The translations under genes and the position numbers were made by a program. A DNA stretch of 64,000 nt, from positions 97,616-161,615 of the forward strand of contig SFKI01000006.1 of NCBI GenBank assembly GCA_004554775.1. Direction: 5' to 3'. Shown here piece by piece: positions 17,026-24,553 of the stretch. The DNA comes from Subdoligranulum variabile (GTDB lineage: Bacteria > Bacillota > Clostridia > Oscillospirales > Ruminococcaceae). Each line of letters starts with the position of its first letter. Positions within the stretch are counted from its first letter, which is position 1. The notes beneath the pieces are model-generated. The model saw only the letters and a program-made list of their open reading frames with translations, made no database searches and was not told the DNA's origin.

Positions 17026-18370
17026 CCGCCGCAAAGGCGAGGAACGGTCCGAAACGCTGATCATTCCGCATATTACCAAAGAAATGCTGGAAACGGCCCG
17101 CCGCATGGCGGAGGCTGGCGCTTCCCGCGCGGAGATCGAGCAGGCCATCTCGGCCATGCAGACCCCGCCCCCGGCAGCGCCCACAGCCGGGTCTGCCCAG
17201 CCCGCCGCGCCGGAGCAGCGGCCTATTACGCTGGCCGCCCAGCCGGAGCGTAAGCACCGCATCATCCCCACCAGCCGTCCCCGCCTTTCGGTCGAGGAGC
17301 GCACCGCCCTGCGCCAGCAGATGCAGATGGGGGAGCTGCCTGGCGAGGAACAGCAGGACGCCTTGCGGCAGGAAGCTGTCAACCGCACCGCTGCCCGCCC
17401 GGTCCCGACCTGGTTTGGAAATCGGAAGGATAACCAGAACGAGCCGCAGTCCACGGCCCGCCGCGCCGCACAGGCCCTGGCTGCCGCCCCGCGCCCGGAA
17501 CCGCCTGCGCCGACCCCCGCAAGGCCGGAAGAGCCAACCGCGACCCGCACAATTGCGATGCCCAAGCAGCGCGCCGTGCCGCCCCGCCCGGCGGAGCCCG
17601 CACCCGAAGCGACCCGCGTTCTGCCCACGGCTCAGCCCCAGCCCAAATCGGCTGAGCAGCCCGCAGCCCGCCCGCAACCCCCTGCGGCGGAACCGGCCCC
17701 GCGCAAAAACGCCGTGCCCCGCAGCCGTGCCGAGGCCGAAGCCGACCTGAATGAGAAGATCCGCCGCGATCATATCTGGCTGTCCAACCCGGTCATGGTG
17801 CGCGGCTTAGGCATGGCCCCCATTGTGGGCGCTGCGTTGGATGGCCGCCACGCGCTCATCCTCTGCGTTGCCAGTCTGCTGCTCATTACCTTTACCCGCG
17901 TGCTGGCCGTCGCGGTCTGCCACCTGACGAAAAACCGTTTCCGCCCGCTGATCTACAGCTATGCGGCGGCGGTGCTCTACATCCCGGTATACGTGCTGCT
18001 GTACAACCTGTTCGGGGCCGATCTTTCGCTGCTGGGCATCTATCTGCCGCTGCTCGTGGTCGAGCCTGCCATCGTCAAGCGCATGGAATTTGCCGAGCTG
18101 GAACCCATCGGCGACGCCCTGCGCCACGGCTTCAACAACGGCATCGGCATGTGCGCGGCGCTGCTCATCGTGGGCTGCCTGCGTGAACTGCTTGCCACGG
18201 GTGCCATCTTTGGCAGCCAGCTGATGCATACGGCGCTGCTGCCGTTGGCGGCACAGCCTTCCGGCGGCTTCGTACTGGTGGGTGTCATCGCCGCTGTCTG
18301 GTGCGCCATCGCCAACCTGTACACCAATTATAAACACGAGGAGGTGCGCCGCCTGTATGCCAAACATTGA
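17000..18370 (+). CDS. RnfE-like membrane protein with a long Pro/Ala-rich N-terminal extension
   Basis: 456 residues. Residues about 1-245 are soluble and low-complexity (P, A, R, Q), with a short helix-like start (ITKEMLETARRMAEAGASRA). The C-terminal half is an RnfE/NqrD-type six-helix domain: NPVMVRGLGMAPIVGAAL, IYLPLLVVEPAIVKRMEF, MCAALLIVGCLRELLATGAI. In true RnfE the first two segments carry the cluster cysteines (LGLCP and TNC); here they are Ala (GMAP) and Pro (VEP). TTG start at 17000 after AAGGAGG, overlapping the RnfD-like gene by 26 bases. The extension is absent from standard RnfE. Confidence 0.8.
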   Translation: MPNPQNRNDRRKGEERSETLIIPHITKEMLETARRMAEAGASRAEIEQAISAMQTPPPAAPTAGSAQPAAPEQRPITLAAQPERKHRIIPTSRPRLSVEERTALRQQMQMGELPGEEQQDALRQEAVNRTAARPVPTWFGNRKDNQNEPQSTARRAAQALAAAPRPEPPAPTPARPEEPTATRTIAMPKQRAVPPRPAEPAPEATRVLPTAQPQPKSAEQPAARPQPPAAEPAPRKNAVPRSRAEAEADLNEKIRRDHIWLSNPVMVRGLGMAPIVGAALDGRHALILCVASLLLITFTRVLAVAVCHLTKNRFRPLIYSYAAAVLYIPVYVLLYNLFGADLSLLGIYLPLLVVEPAIVKRMEFAELEPIGDALRHGFNNGIGMCAALLIVGCLRELLATGAIFGSQLMHTALLPLAAQPSGGFVLVGVIAAVWCAIANLYTNYKHEEVRRLYAKH

Positions 18371-19007
18371 GTTCGCGTCCTCCTTGGGCCAAGGCCTGTG
18401 GCAGTTCGTCAGCTATATGGGCCTTGCCATCTTTGCCGAGAATGTCATCCTGGCCCGCGCCATGGGCGTGACCCGCCTGATGAAACTGGTGCCCGACCAC
18501 AAGGCGCAGGTGTGGGATTTCTGCTTGCCGCTGATCTTTGTCATGACGCTGTCTGCCCCGCTCGGGTGGGCTGCGCACAACCTGTTTTTCCCGTGGCTGC
18601 GCCCCAACCTGCCCGTGTGGCTGCCCATCTCGGCACTGCGCCCGGTCGTCTATCTGACCTGCGGCGTCGGGGCTATGGCTGTGACCTGGCTGCTGTTGAG
18701 CCTGCTGCCCCGCAAGCTGCGCCAGAGCTGCCGCAGCCAGCTCAGCCTGGCTACATGCAGCACTGTCATGCTGGGCACGCTGCTCATCAGCTCCAACCAG
18801 AACTACACGCTGGCGCAGTCCATCGCGTTCGGCCTGGGCAGCGGCCTGGGGTACGCGTTTATCGTGTTCATTGTGCGGGAGGGCCGCCGCCGTCTGCGCA
18901 GCAAGGCCGTGCCCGCGATCTTCCAGGGCCTGCCCAGTTCAATGATCTACATTGGCGTTCTCTCACTGGCCATCTATGCGCTGGTGGGGCATTCTGTGGT
19001 TTTGTAA
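18357..19007 (+). CDS. RnfA-like membrane protein lacking one cluster cysteine
   Basis: 216 residues, about six helices. It aligns along its length with RnfA/NqrE: GLAIFAENVILARAMGVTRLM (RnfA has NNFVL..FLGLCPFM), SLATCSTVMLGTLL (RnfA TNCAVLGVALL), and GSGLGYAFIVFIVREGRRRL followed by VPAIFQGLPSSMIYIGVLSLA. The first conserved Cys is Thr; the second is kept. The ATG at 18357 overlaps the RnfE-like gene by 14 bases and follows GAGGAGG by about ten. Together with its two neighbours it should form the membrane core of an Rnf-like assembly with unknown function. Confidence 0.8.
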   Translation: MPNIEFASSLGQGLWQFVSYMGLAIFAENVILARAMGVTRLMKLVPDHKAQVWDFCLPLIFVMTLSAPLGWAAHNLFFPWLRPNLPVWLPISALRPVVYLTCGVGAMAVTWLLLSLLPRKLRQSCRSQLSLATCSTVMLGTLLISSNQNYTLAQSIAFGLGSGLGYAFIVFIVREGRRRLRSKAVPAIFQGLPSSMIYIGVLSLAIYALVGHSVVL

Positions 19008-19034
19008 ACAAATAAGGAAGAGGTGCATTGTCGT

Positions 19035-20321
19035 ATGTCCGTTCCGTGCTTTGTTCCCGCTGATATTTTGCTGCCTGCCACCAGCGTTGCGCTGGACCCG
19101 TGGGCCTGCATCGCCGTTGACCAGTTTACCTCCCAGCCTGAATACTGGGAGCGCGCCGAAGCCCTGGCTGCCGGTAAACCCAGTACGCTGCATGTCGTGC
19201 TGCCCGAAGCCTACCTGGGTACCCCCCAGGAGGCCGAGCGGATGCAGAGCATCCGCCGCACGATGCAGGAGTACCGCAAAACGGTGCTGACCCGCAGTGT
19301 TCATGGCTTTGTGTATGTTGAGCGCACCCAGATGGACGGCACCATCCGCCAGGGTCTGGTGGGCGCCGTCGACCTTGAAGCCTACGACTACAACCCCGGC
19401 AGCAAGCCCGCCATCCGCCCCAGTGAAAAGACTGTGGTCGAGCGCATCCCGCCGCGCCTGAAAGTCCGCCGTGGCGCAATTCTGGAAACGCCCCATGTGA
19501 TGATGCTGGCCGACGACGAGAAAAAGACGCTGATCGAGCCGATCGGCGACCACAAGGACGCACTGCCCCTGCTGTATGACGGTGAGCTGATGCTCGGTGG
19601 CGGGCATCTGCGCGGATGGGCCGTGGAGGATCCCGCCCTGATCGCCCAGATCAACGCCGCGCTGGGCGACCTGGCCGACGAGAAAAAGTTCGCCGCCCGC
19701 TGGCCCCGTGCCGCCGGTGAGCCGCCCATGGTGCTGGCCGTCGGCGACGGCAACCACTCCCTCGCCACCGCCAAAGCCTATTGGGAAGAACTGAAAAAAG
19801 GCTTGACCCCAGAGCAGCAGAAAGACCACCCGGCCCGCTGGTGCCTGGCCGAAGTCTGCAACGTACATAGCCCGGCCATCGAGATCGAGCCGATCCACCG
19901 CGTCGTCTTTGGCGTGACGGCCCACGAACTGTATAAGGCCATCGACGAATGGGACAAGACCCAGGGCGAGGAGACCGCGCCGTCCCAGCAGCGCTTTGCG
20001 CTGGCTGACGAGAGCGGTGAACTGCTGGTAGCCTTGCAGAATCCCCCGGCACCGCTTACTGTGGGCAGCGTCGAAGCGTTCCTGAACGACTATCTGCCCG
20101 CCCATCCCGAAGCCAGCGTGGATTATATCCACGGCTCTTCCACTGCCATGGCGCTGGCAACCCGCCCGGGCCAGAAAGCCGCCGCCATCCTGCTGCCGGA
20201 TCTTGCCAAGGCCGACCTGTTCAAAGGTGTTGTGCTGGGCGGTGTGCTGCCGCGCAAGACCTTCAGCATGGGCCACGCCGAAGAAAAACGCTACTACAAC
20301 GAATGTCGCGCAATCGACTGA
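19035..20321 (+). CDS. DUF1015 family protein
   Basis: 428 residues, soluble. Starts MSVPCFVPADILLP and has the family landmark VGDGNHSLATAKAYWE, related to the DGHHR-type site seen in ParB/SerK-like proteins, which suggests a nucleotide- or phosphate-handling activity. DUF1015 proteins are widespread in gut Firmicutes, often near amino-acid genes, with no settled role. I chose the ATG at 19035; a GTG at 19023 would add four residues. It follows the RnfA-like gene by 27 bases and may belong to the same transcript. Confidence 0.8.
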   Translation: MSVPCFVPADILLPATSVALDPWACIAVDQFTSQPEYWERAEALAAGKPSTLHVVLPEAYLGTPQEAERMQSIRRTMQEYRKTVLTRSVHGFVYVERTQMDGTIRQGLVGAVDLEAYDYNPGSKPAIRPSEKTVVERIPPRLKVRRGAILETPHVMMLADDEKKTLIEPIGDHKDALPLLYDGELMLGGGHLRGWAVEDPALIAQINAALGDLADEKKFAARWPRAAGEPPMVLAVGDGNHSLATAKAYWEELKKGLTPEQQKDHPARWCLAEVCNVHSPAIEIEPIHRVVFGVTAHELYKAIDEWDKTQGEETAPSQQRFALADESGELLVALQNPPAPLTVGSVEAFLNDYLPAHPEASVDYIHGSSTAMALATRPGQKAAAILLPDLAKADLFKGVVLGGVLPRKTFSMGHAEEKRYYNECRAID

Positions 20322-20329
20322 CGATAAGA

Positions 20330-20938
20330 ATGGAAAAGACTATGGAAAAACCTACCCAGAATCCCGCCGCCCCGCACCGCCGCCGTCGCCGCCGTGGTTC
20401 CGGCAACGGGGGTGCCGCCGCTGCGGCCCAGCAGCCTGCGACTGAAAAGGCCCCCCGCCAGCCCGGCCAGCGCCCGGCTCCCAACGCAGCCCCGGCCCGC
20501 GGTTCGCACCCCCAGCAGGGGCAGCCCCGCCCACAGGCCCCTGCGTCTGCCCAAAATGCCCCGCAGCCCAAACAGCCGCCGCGCGGCAATGCCCCGCGTC
20601 CCCGTGGCCGCGGCCCGGCCCAGCCCCAGAATCCGCAAGCCGCCCCGCAGCAGCCGCCCCGCCAGAACGGCGGCCGTCCGCTGACCCCTCCGCCCCCGCG
20701 CCCGCCGCGTGAGCCTGCCAAGCCCCGCCAGCCGCAGCGAATCAGCCGCGGCCCGCGCCACATGCCCGAGGAAGAGCCCGGCCTGGAGCTGATCACCCGC
20801 CGTCCGCCGAAGCAGAAGTTCTCGAACTTTGAGGAATACCTCACCGCGCACGGCGGCATGACAGTGCCGCTGCCCCCGGACCCGAACGAGCCGAAGGAAG
20901 CTGCTCCCGCCGCCCCGGCAGGGGAGAGCGCCGAATGA
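20330..20938 (+). CDS. Pro/Gln/Arg-rich basic protein, unknown function
   Basis: About 202 residues of mostly disordered sequence: an Arg stretch near the start (HRRRRRRGSGN), then repeated P-Q-R-N-A blocks to residue 150, and a more ordered tail (RGPRHMPEEEPGLELITRR, then KFSNFEEYLTAHGGM). Strong positive charge suggests nucleic-acid or ribosome binding, as in low-complexity RNA chaperones; that is inference. Start uncertain: 20303, 20330 and 20342 are all possible and none has a strong ribosome site. Its stop overlaps the rlmA start by four bases (ATGA), so the two are probably co-translated. Confidence 0.6.
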   Translation: MEKTMEKPTQNPAAPHRRRRRRGSGNGGAAAAAQQPATEKAPRQPGQRPAPNAAPARGSHPQQGQPRPQAPASAQNAPQPKQPPRGNAPRPRGRGPAQPQNPQAAPQQPPRQNGGRPLTPPPPRPPREPAKPRQPQRISRGPRHMPEEEPGLELITRRPPKQKFSNFEEYLTAHGGMTVPLPPDPNEPKEAAPAAPAGESAE

Positions 20939-21753
20939 CCCCGGCTTCAACCGCAGCCCTGCGCTGCCCGGTTTGTCAGGGCCCGTTGCTGCAAGTGGGC
21001 CGCAGCCTGCGCTGCCCCAAGGCCCACAGCTTTGATCTCGCCAAAGAGGGGTATGCCAATCTGCTGCCCATCCAGAAAAAGCACGCCGCCGACCCCGGGG
21101 ACGGCAAAGAGATGGTGCGCGCCCGCCGCGCGTTCCTTTCGGCCGGGCATTACGCCCCGCTGATGCAGGCACTGGCCGATCTCTGCGCCGCGCTGCCGCA
21201 CGCACACATCGTGGATGCTGGCTGCGGCGAGGGCAGCTATGACGCCTACCTGTACAAAGCACTGGGCGATGAACCTGCCATCGTCGGCTTTGACCTCTCG
21301 AAAGAGACTGTGCGCCTGGCGGCCAAGTTGCTGCCCGAAGCCGCATTTTGTGTCGGCGGCAGCTTCTGCGCCCCGGTGCGCGATGGCTGGGCCGATCTGC
21401 TGCTGAACATCTTTTCCCCGTTCGCGGGGGCTGAGTTCCGCCGCATGCTGCGCCCGGGCGGCTGCCTGGTCTACGCTGTGCCCACGGCCCGCCACCTTTA
21501 CGGGCTGAAAGAGATCCTTTACGACCACCCGTACGAGAACGAGGTGAAGGACACCACCTACGAGGGCTTCACCTTCGTGCGTAGCGTTGAAGCTGCCGCC
21601 GAACTGCACCTGACCGGCGAAACCGTGCAGCAGCTGTTTGCGATGACGCCCTACTACTGGAACACCCCTGCCGATGGTGCCGCCCGCCTGCGTGCCTGCG
21701 AAGCATTGACCACCGAGATCGGCTTCCGCTACCTCGTTTATCAGAAACAATAA
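20935..21753 (+). CDS. rlmA: 23S rRNA (guanine-N1)-methyltransferase RlmA type
   Basis: Methylates N1 of a guanine in 23S rRNA helix 35 (G745 or G748 in homologues) using S-adenosylmethionine. An N-terminal zinc finger (LRCPVCQGPL, LRCPKAHSFD) is followed by the signature AKEGYANLLP and a Rossmann methyltransferase with VDAGCGEGSYDAYL. 272 residues, full length. It overlaps the basic proline-rich gene by four bases and ends at a terminator. The subtype (RlmA-I or -II) cannot be set by eye. Confidence 0.92.
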   Translation: MTPASTAALRCPVCQGPLLQVGRSLRCPKAHSFDLAKEGYANLLPIQKKHAADPGDGKEMVRARRAFLSAGHYAPLMQALADLCAALPHAHIVDAGCGEGSYDAYLYKALGDEPAIVGFDLSKETVRLAAKLLPEAAFCVGGSFCAPVRDGWADLLLNIFSPFAGAEFRRMLRPGGCLVYAVPTARHLYGLKEILYDHPYENEVKDTTYEGFTFVRSVEAAAELHLTGETVQQLFAMTPYYWNTPADGAARLRACEALTTEIGFRYLVYQKQ

Positions 21754-21759
21754 TCCAAA

Positions 21760-21788
21760 AGCCAGCCCGTAGTGGGCTGGCTTTTTCT
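21760..21788. terminator. bidirectional terminator between convergent genes
   Basis: Perfect 9-bp stem AGCCAGCCC/GGGCTGGCT with a 5-base loop; TTTTCT follows on the plus strand and TTTTGG on the minus strand. It serves rlmA and the convergent gene ending at 21809. Confidence 0.88.
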
Positions 21789-21808
21789 GTGCACTTATCA
21801 GGCAAAGG

Positions 21809-22798
21809 TCACGGGGCGTAAAACGCATCCAGCGCCTGCTTTAGGTAGGGCCGCAGCCGCGCATCACCAATGCCGGGCTGCGGCGCCATAATACAAACTG
21901 TATAAAGTAAACCGTTATTTACAAAATAGGCGGAATTTCCGCTGGCTTTACTCTTATCTCCGCCGCCATACAGCGGGATCATGGCAATATCGCCGGTGGG
22001 CAGCGTGTATTCCTCGCAGGTCCAGCCGTCCTTTAAATCGTAAATGCCGTCGGTCAGCACCTGCTCAACCGTGGCGGCGCGGCTGCCGCTCGGTGTTACA
22101 GCGGCATGTGCGTTGAACGAAATGTACATATCAAAACTTTCGCCGCTCACTTCCTTTTCCAGCAAGCCGCCGTCCAGCACGTTCAGCCCAAACGGCTCGC
22201 CGTCCGCGCAGGTGCCGTACAGCAGTACCTTGCGCTTGACAGGATTGCGGTAATCATTGTAGTCGGCAGGGCAGTACAGCGCCGCGCCGTCCGGCAGACC
22301 GTCCACAAAATCATTGCGCAGCAGCGGTAGACCAGTTAGTTCGGCTGCATCCTGCAAGCTGTCTGCCGCGTCAGTGAATACTTCAGCTTTTTCAATGCCG
22401 TTTGGATAGTGGATCAGCAAGTCCGAGTTTTGCAGTGTCATAACCATCTGGCTGAAACTGTAGTGGTAAGGTGCCCGCATCCGCTCAAATGCTGGCTGCC
22501 GATCCTCAGCGGCTAGTTCCCGCACGGCTTCGCTCAGTGTGTCCAGCGGGTGGGTCGTCAGCGTGTAGTGTAGCGCATAGCCGCCCACGGCGTCGGGTGC
22601 GTAACTGGGGTGGGGCGTGTCGTGCAGGTTGGTAAACTCCACCCGCGCCAGCACACCGGCGGCAATCAGCAGCGGCGCGGCCAGGCAAAGGATCCAGCCC
22701 AACCGCCGCCGTGGGGCAGGGCGGGCCGTCACTGCGGCCACGTGGGCCGGGCAGCGCACCTGTGCAAAGGTCTGCTTATACAAAGTCTCAAACTCCAT
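21809..22798 (-). CDS. single-pass membrane protein linked to ECF sigma gene, candidate anti-sigma factor
   Basis: 329 residues: about 33 cytosolic residues (MEFETLYKQTFAQVRCPAHV), one membrane helix (about 34-50, ILCLAAPLLIAAGVLA), then a large exported domain with no motif I know. The ATG overlaps the sigma-gene stop by one base (TAATG), the usual arrangement for sigma/anti-sigma pairs. The cytosolic part is short and lacks the HxxxCxxC zinc motif of ZAS anti-sigmas, so the interaction would be of another type. Role is inferred from gene order and topology only. Confidence 0.65.
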   Translation of the reverse strand: MEFETLYKQTFAQVRCPAHVAAVTARPAPRRRLGWILCLAAPLLIAAGVLARVEFTNLHDTPHPSYAPDAVGGYALHYTLTTHPLDTLSEAVRELAAEDRQPAFERMRAPYHYSFSQMVMTLQNSDLLIHYPNGIEKAEVFTDAADSLQDAAELTGLPLLRNDFVDGLPDGAALYCPADYNDYRNPVKRKVLLYGTCADGEPFGLNVLDGGLLEKEVSGESFDMYISFNAHAAVTPSGSRAATVEQVLTDGIYDLKDGWTCEEYTLPTGDIAMIPLYGGGDKSKASGNSAYFVNNGLLYTVCIMAPQPGIGDARLRPYLKQALDAFYAP

Positions 22799-23271
22799 TA
22801 CAAATCCTCCTGATACGTCTGGCGCAGGGCTTCCCGCGCGCGGGTCAGCCGGGTGGTCACAGCGTTTTGGCTGATATGCAGCACCGCCGCGATCTCCCGG
22901 GTGGGCATGTCCTCATAATAAAATAAGTACAGCACCGTGCGGTACGCCTGCGGCAAGGCCAGCACGGCGTCGTATAATTCCCGCTGGGCGGGGTCGTCAA
23001 AGACAGGGGCATCGGGCACTTCCTCCAGCGGCAGGCGGCGGGTCTGCCACGGCGCGCGCAGGCGGCTTTTGCAGTGGTTGATCGTTACCCGCAGCAGCCA
23101 GCTGCGCAGGTGTTCTTCATCGGCAAAATGCCGGTGGGTCGTGCAAAGCTTTAACAGCGTGTCCTGTGTGGCGTCCTCGGCCTCCTGCGGGTGGCCGCAC
23201 CAGTGCAGGGCCACGCGGTAGATCATATCGCGGTAACGGCCCGCCGCGGCGGCCAGTTCGTTCGGCTCCAT
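22798..23271 (-). CDS. ECF-family RNA polymerase sigma factor
   Basis: 157 residues. Region 2 (YRDMIYRVALHWCGHPQEAE, then DATQDTLLKL) recognises -10 DNA and binds core polymerase; region 4 (YEDMPTREIAAVLHISQNAV, then RLTRAREALRQ) is the -35 helix-turn-helix. There is no region 1 or 3, hence the ECF class. AAAGGAGGTG precedes the start. It sits upstream of a membrane protein with a one-base overlap, and a TGTAAC/CGTGTT promoter pair in front suggests autoregulation. Confidence 0.93.
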   Translation of the reverse strand: MEPNELAAAAGRYRDMIYRVALHWCGHPQEAEDATQDTLLKLCTTHRHFADEEHLRSWLLRVTINHCKSRLRAPWQTRRLPLEEVPDAPVFDDPAQRELYDAVLALPQAYRTVLYLFYYEDMPTREIAAVLHISQNAVTTRLTRAREALRQTYQEDL

Positions 23272-23317
23272 CGCTGCACCTCCTTTGGGTTTGGGATATC
23301 AGGCCTGTTTCACTTAC

Positions 23318-23346
23318 AACACGCGCGGGGCGGGCTGTTTGTTACA
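23318..23346 (-). promoter_or_regulatory. candidate ECF-type promoter of the sigma operon
   Basis: Minus strand TGTAAC, 17 bases, CGTGTT, about 45 bases before the sigma start. AAC in the -35 and CGT in the -10 are the hallmarks of ECF promoters. A sigma-A-like TATACT lies further upstream. Confidence 0.45.
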
Positions 23347-23426
23347 ATGGAAATTTAACTTTTTTCAGTATACCAGCATCCACGCGGTTCAGAAAGCTGA
23401 TTTTTGAGCACAATCCCAAAAAAAGA

Positions 23427-23455
23427 TTGACAAAATGCGTGATTACAGCTATTAT
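23427..23455 (+). promoter_or_regulatory. strong sigma-A promoter of the second sigma gene
   Basis: TTGACA, 17 bases, TATTAT, 35 bases before the start at 23491. Confidence 0.8.
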
Positions 23456-23490
23456 AAAGGTGTTCGCATCTGCCAGCTGGAGGAAATCCC

Positions 23491-24042
23491 ATGCAAAAAA
23501 TCACCGATGACCTGCTGGCTTTGGCCCAGGACGGCGATGAAACGGCAGTAGCCGCCCTCATTGCCCGCATGATGCCCTCCATCCGCAAAGGTGCCGCCGC
23601 CGCAACCGCGCCGGGGCTTGATTTTGAGGATGCTGTGCAGGAAGGGCTGATTGGTCTGTTTGAGGCCGTGCGCCGGTACGATGCCGCAGCCGGGACATCG
23701 TTTGCGTCCTTTGCCGCCGCCTGCATCACCCATGCCCAGCAGGACGCCCGCCGCGCCGCGCTGCGCAAAAAGCACGCACCGCTGAACTACAGCGTGCCGC
23801 TGCCCGACGCCGAAGAACTGCCCCTGCCCGGCCCAGATCCCGAGGAACAGGCCATCGCCAGCGAGCAGTACGCTGCCACAATGGAACGGATGCAGACAAA
23901 GCTTTCCCCGTTGGAGCGCAGCATTTTGATGGCTACTTTAAACGGCCAGACTGCTGCACAGATCGCCCAGCAAAAGCAGCTGGCTCCCAAGGCCGTTGCT
24001 AACGCCTTGGCCCGCGCCCGCCGCAAGCTACGGGGCGCATAA
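23491..24042 (+). CDS. sigma-70-like factor (SigH/sporulation-type region 2 and 4)
   Basis: 183 residues. Region 2 is clear: LDFEDAVQEGLIGLFEAVRR and YDAAAGTSFASFAAACI resemble SigH/SigF-type factors rather than ECF. Region 4 (LSPLERSILMATLNGQTAAQ, then KAVANALARARRKL) keeps the helix-turn-helix. Region 3 is missing. It is divergent from the ECF operon, with its own TTGACA promoter. Its regulon cannot be inferred. Confidence 0.85.
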   Translation: MQKITDDLLALAQDGDETAVAALIARMMPSIRKGAAAATAPGLDFEDAVQEGLIGLFEAVRRYDAAAGTSFASFAAACITHAQQDARRAALRKKHAPLNYSVPLPDAEELPLPGPDPEEQAIASEQYAATMERMQTKLSPLERSILMATLNGQTAAQIAQQKQLAPKAVANALARARRKLRGA

Positions 24043-24183
24043 TTCCCCATGGATTCAGGCGCTTGCCTGTATCATATATTCAACCTGCCCCCAGTAGCGC
24101 CTAAAATCAGTTCGTTGGTCCATTCCTAATGCGTTGGTTTAGATTCTTCCGCGGGCAAATACAAATCAGAGGAGATACCCATT

Positions 24184-24462
24184 ATGTTCGAAGACAAGAC
24201 TTTGGTATGCAAGGATTGCGGCAAGGAGTTCGTTTGGACCGCCGGTGAGCAGGAGTTCTACGCCAGCCGTGGTTTCGAGAACCAGCCCCAGCGCTGCAAG
24301 GCCTGCCGCGATGCCCGCAAGAACGCTACCCGTGGTGAGCGCCAGATGTTCGACGCTGTCTGCGCCAGCTGCGGCAAGGCTTGCAAGGTTCCCTTCCAGC
24401 CCCGCGAGGACCGTCCGGTCTATTGCAGCGAGTGCTTCGCCAAGATGAAGGAGAACGGCTGA
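24184..24462 (+). CDS. small zinc-ribbon protein with two CxxC modules
   Basis: 92 residues. The first half (LVCKDCGKEF, then RCKACRDARK) is the probable zinc-ribbon domain of the zf-trcl type; a second module has CASCGKACKVPF and YCSECFAKM. Eight cysteines in four pairs suggest two structural zinc sites. Codon choice is biased toward ribosomal-protein codons (AAG, CGC, GGC) and AGAGGAG precedes the start, suggesting high expression. Function unknown; probably nucleic-acid or protein binding. A strong hairpin follows. Confidence 0.85.
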   Translation: MFEDKTLVCKDCGKEFVWTAGEQEFYASRGFENQPQRCKACRDARKNATRGERQMFDAVCASCGKACKVPFQPREDRPVYCSECFAKMKENG

Positions 24463-24501
24463 TTTACACGCTGACTGTGTAACAGTAGTCTGATTTCCAC
24501 T

Positions 24502-24540
24502 CCGCGCCCCGGTCGCAGTTGACCGGGGCGCGGTTTGTTA
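24502..24540 (+). terminator. terminator-like hairpin after the zinc-ribbon gene
   Basis: 13-bp perfect stem CCGCGCCCCGGTC/GACCGGGGCGCGG with a 6-base loop, then TTTGTTA. The T-tract is poor, so read-through into the next gene is possible. Confidence 0.7.
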
Positions 24541-24553
24541 CGGGGGAAACTGT

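Noticed and set aside
24502..24540. Zinc-ribbon downstream hairpin as an insertion-sequence end
   Set aside because: No transposase, target duplication or second end nearby; a terminator explains it.
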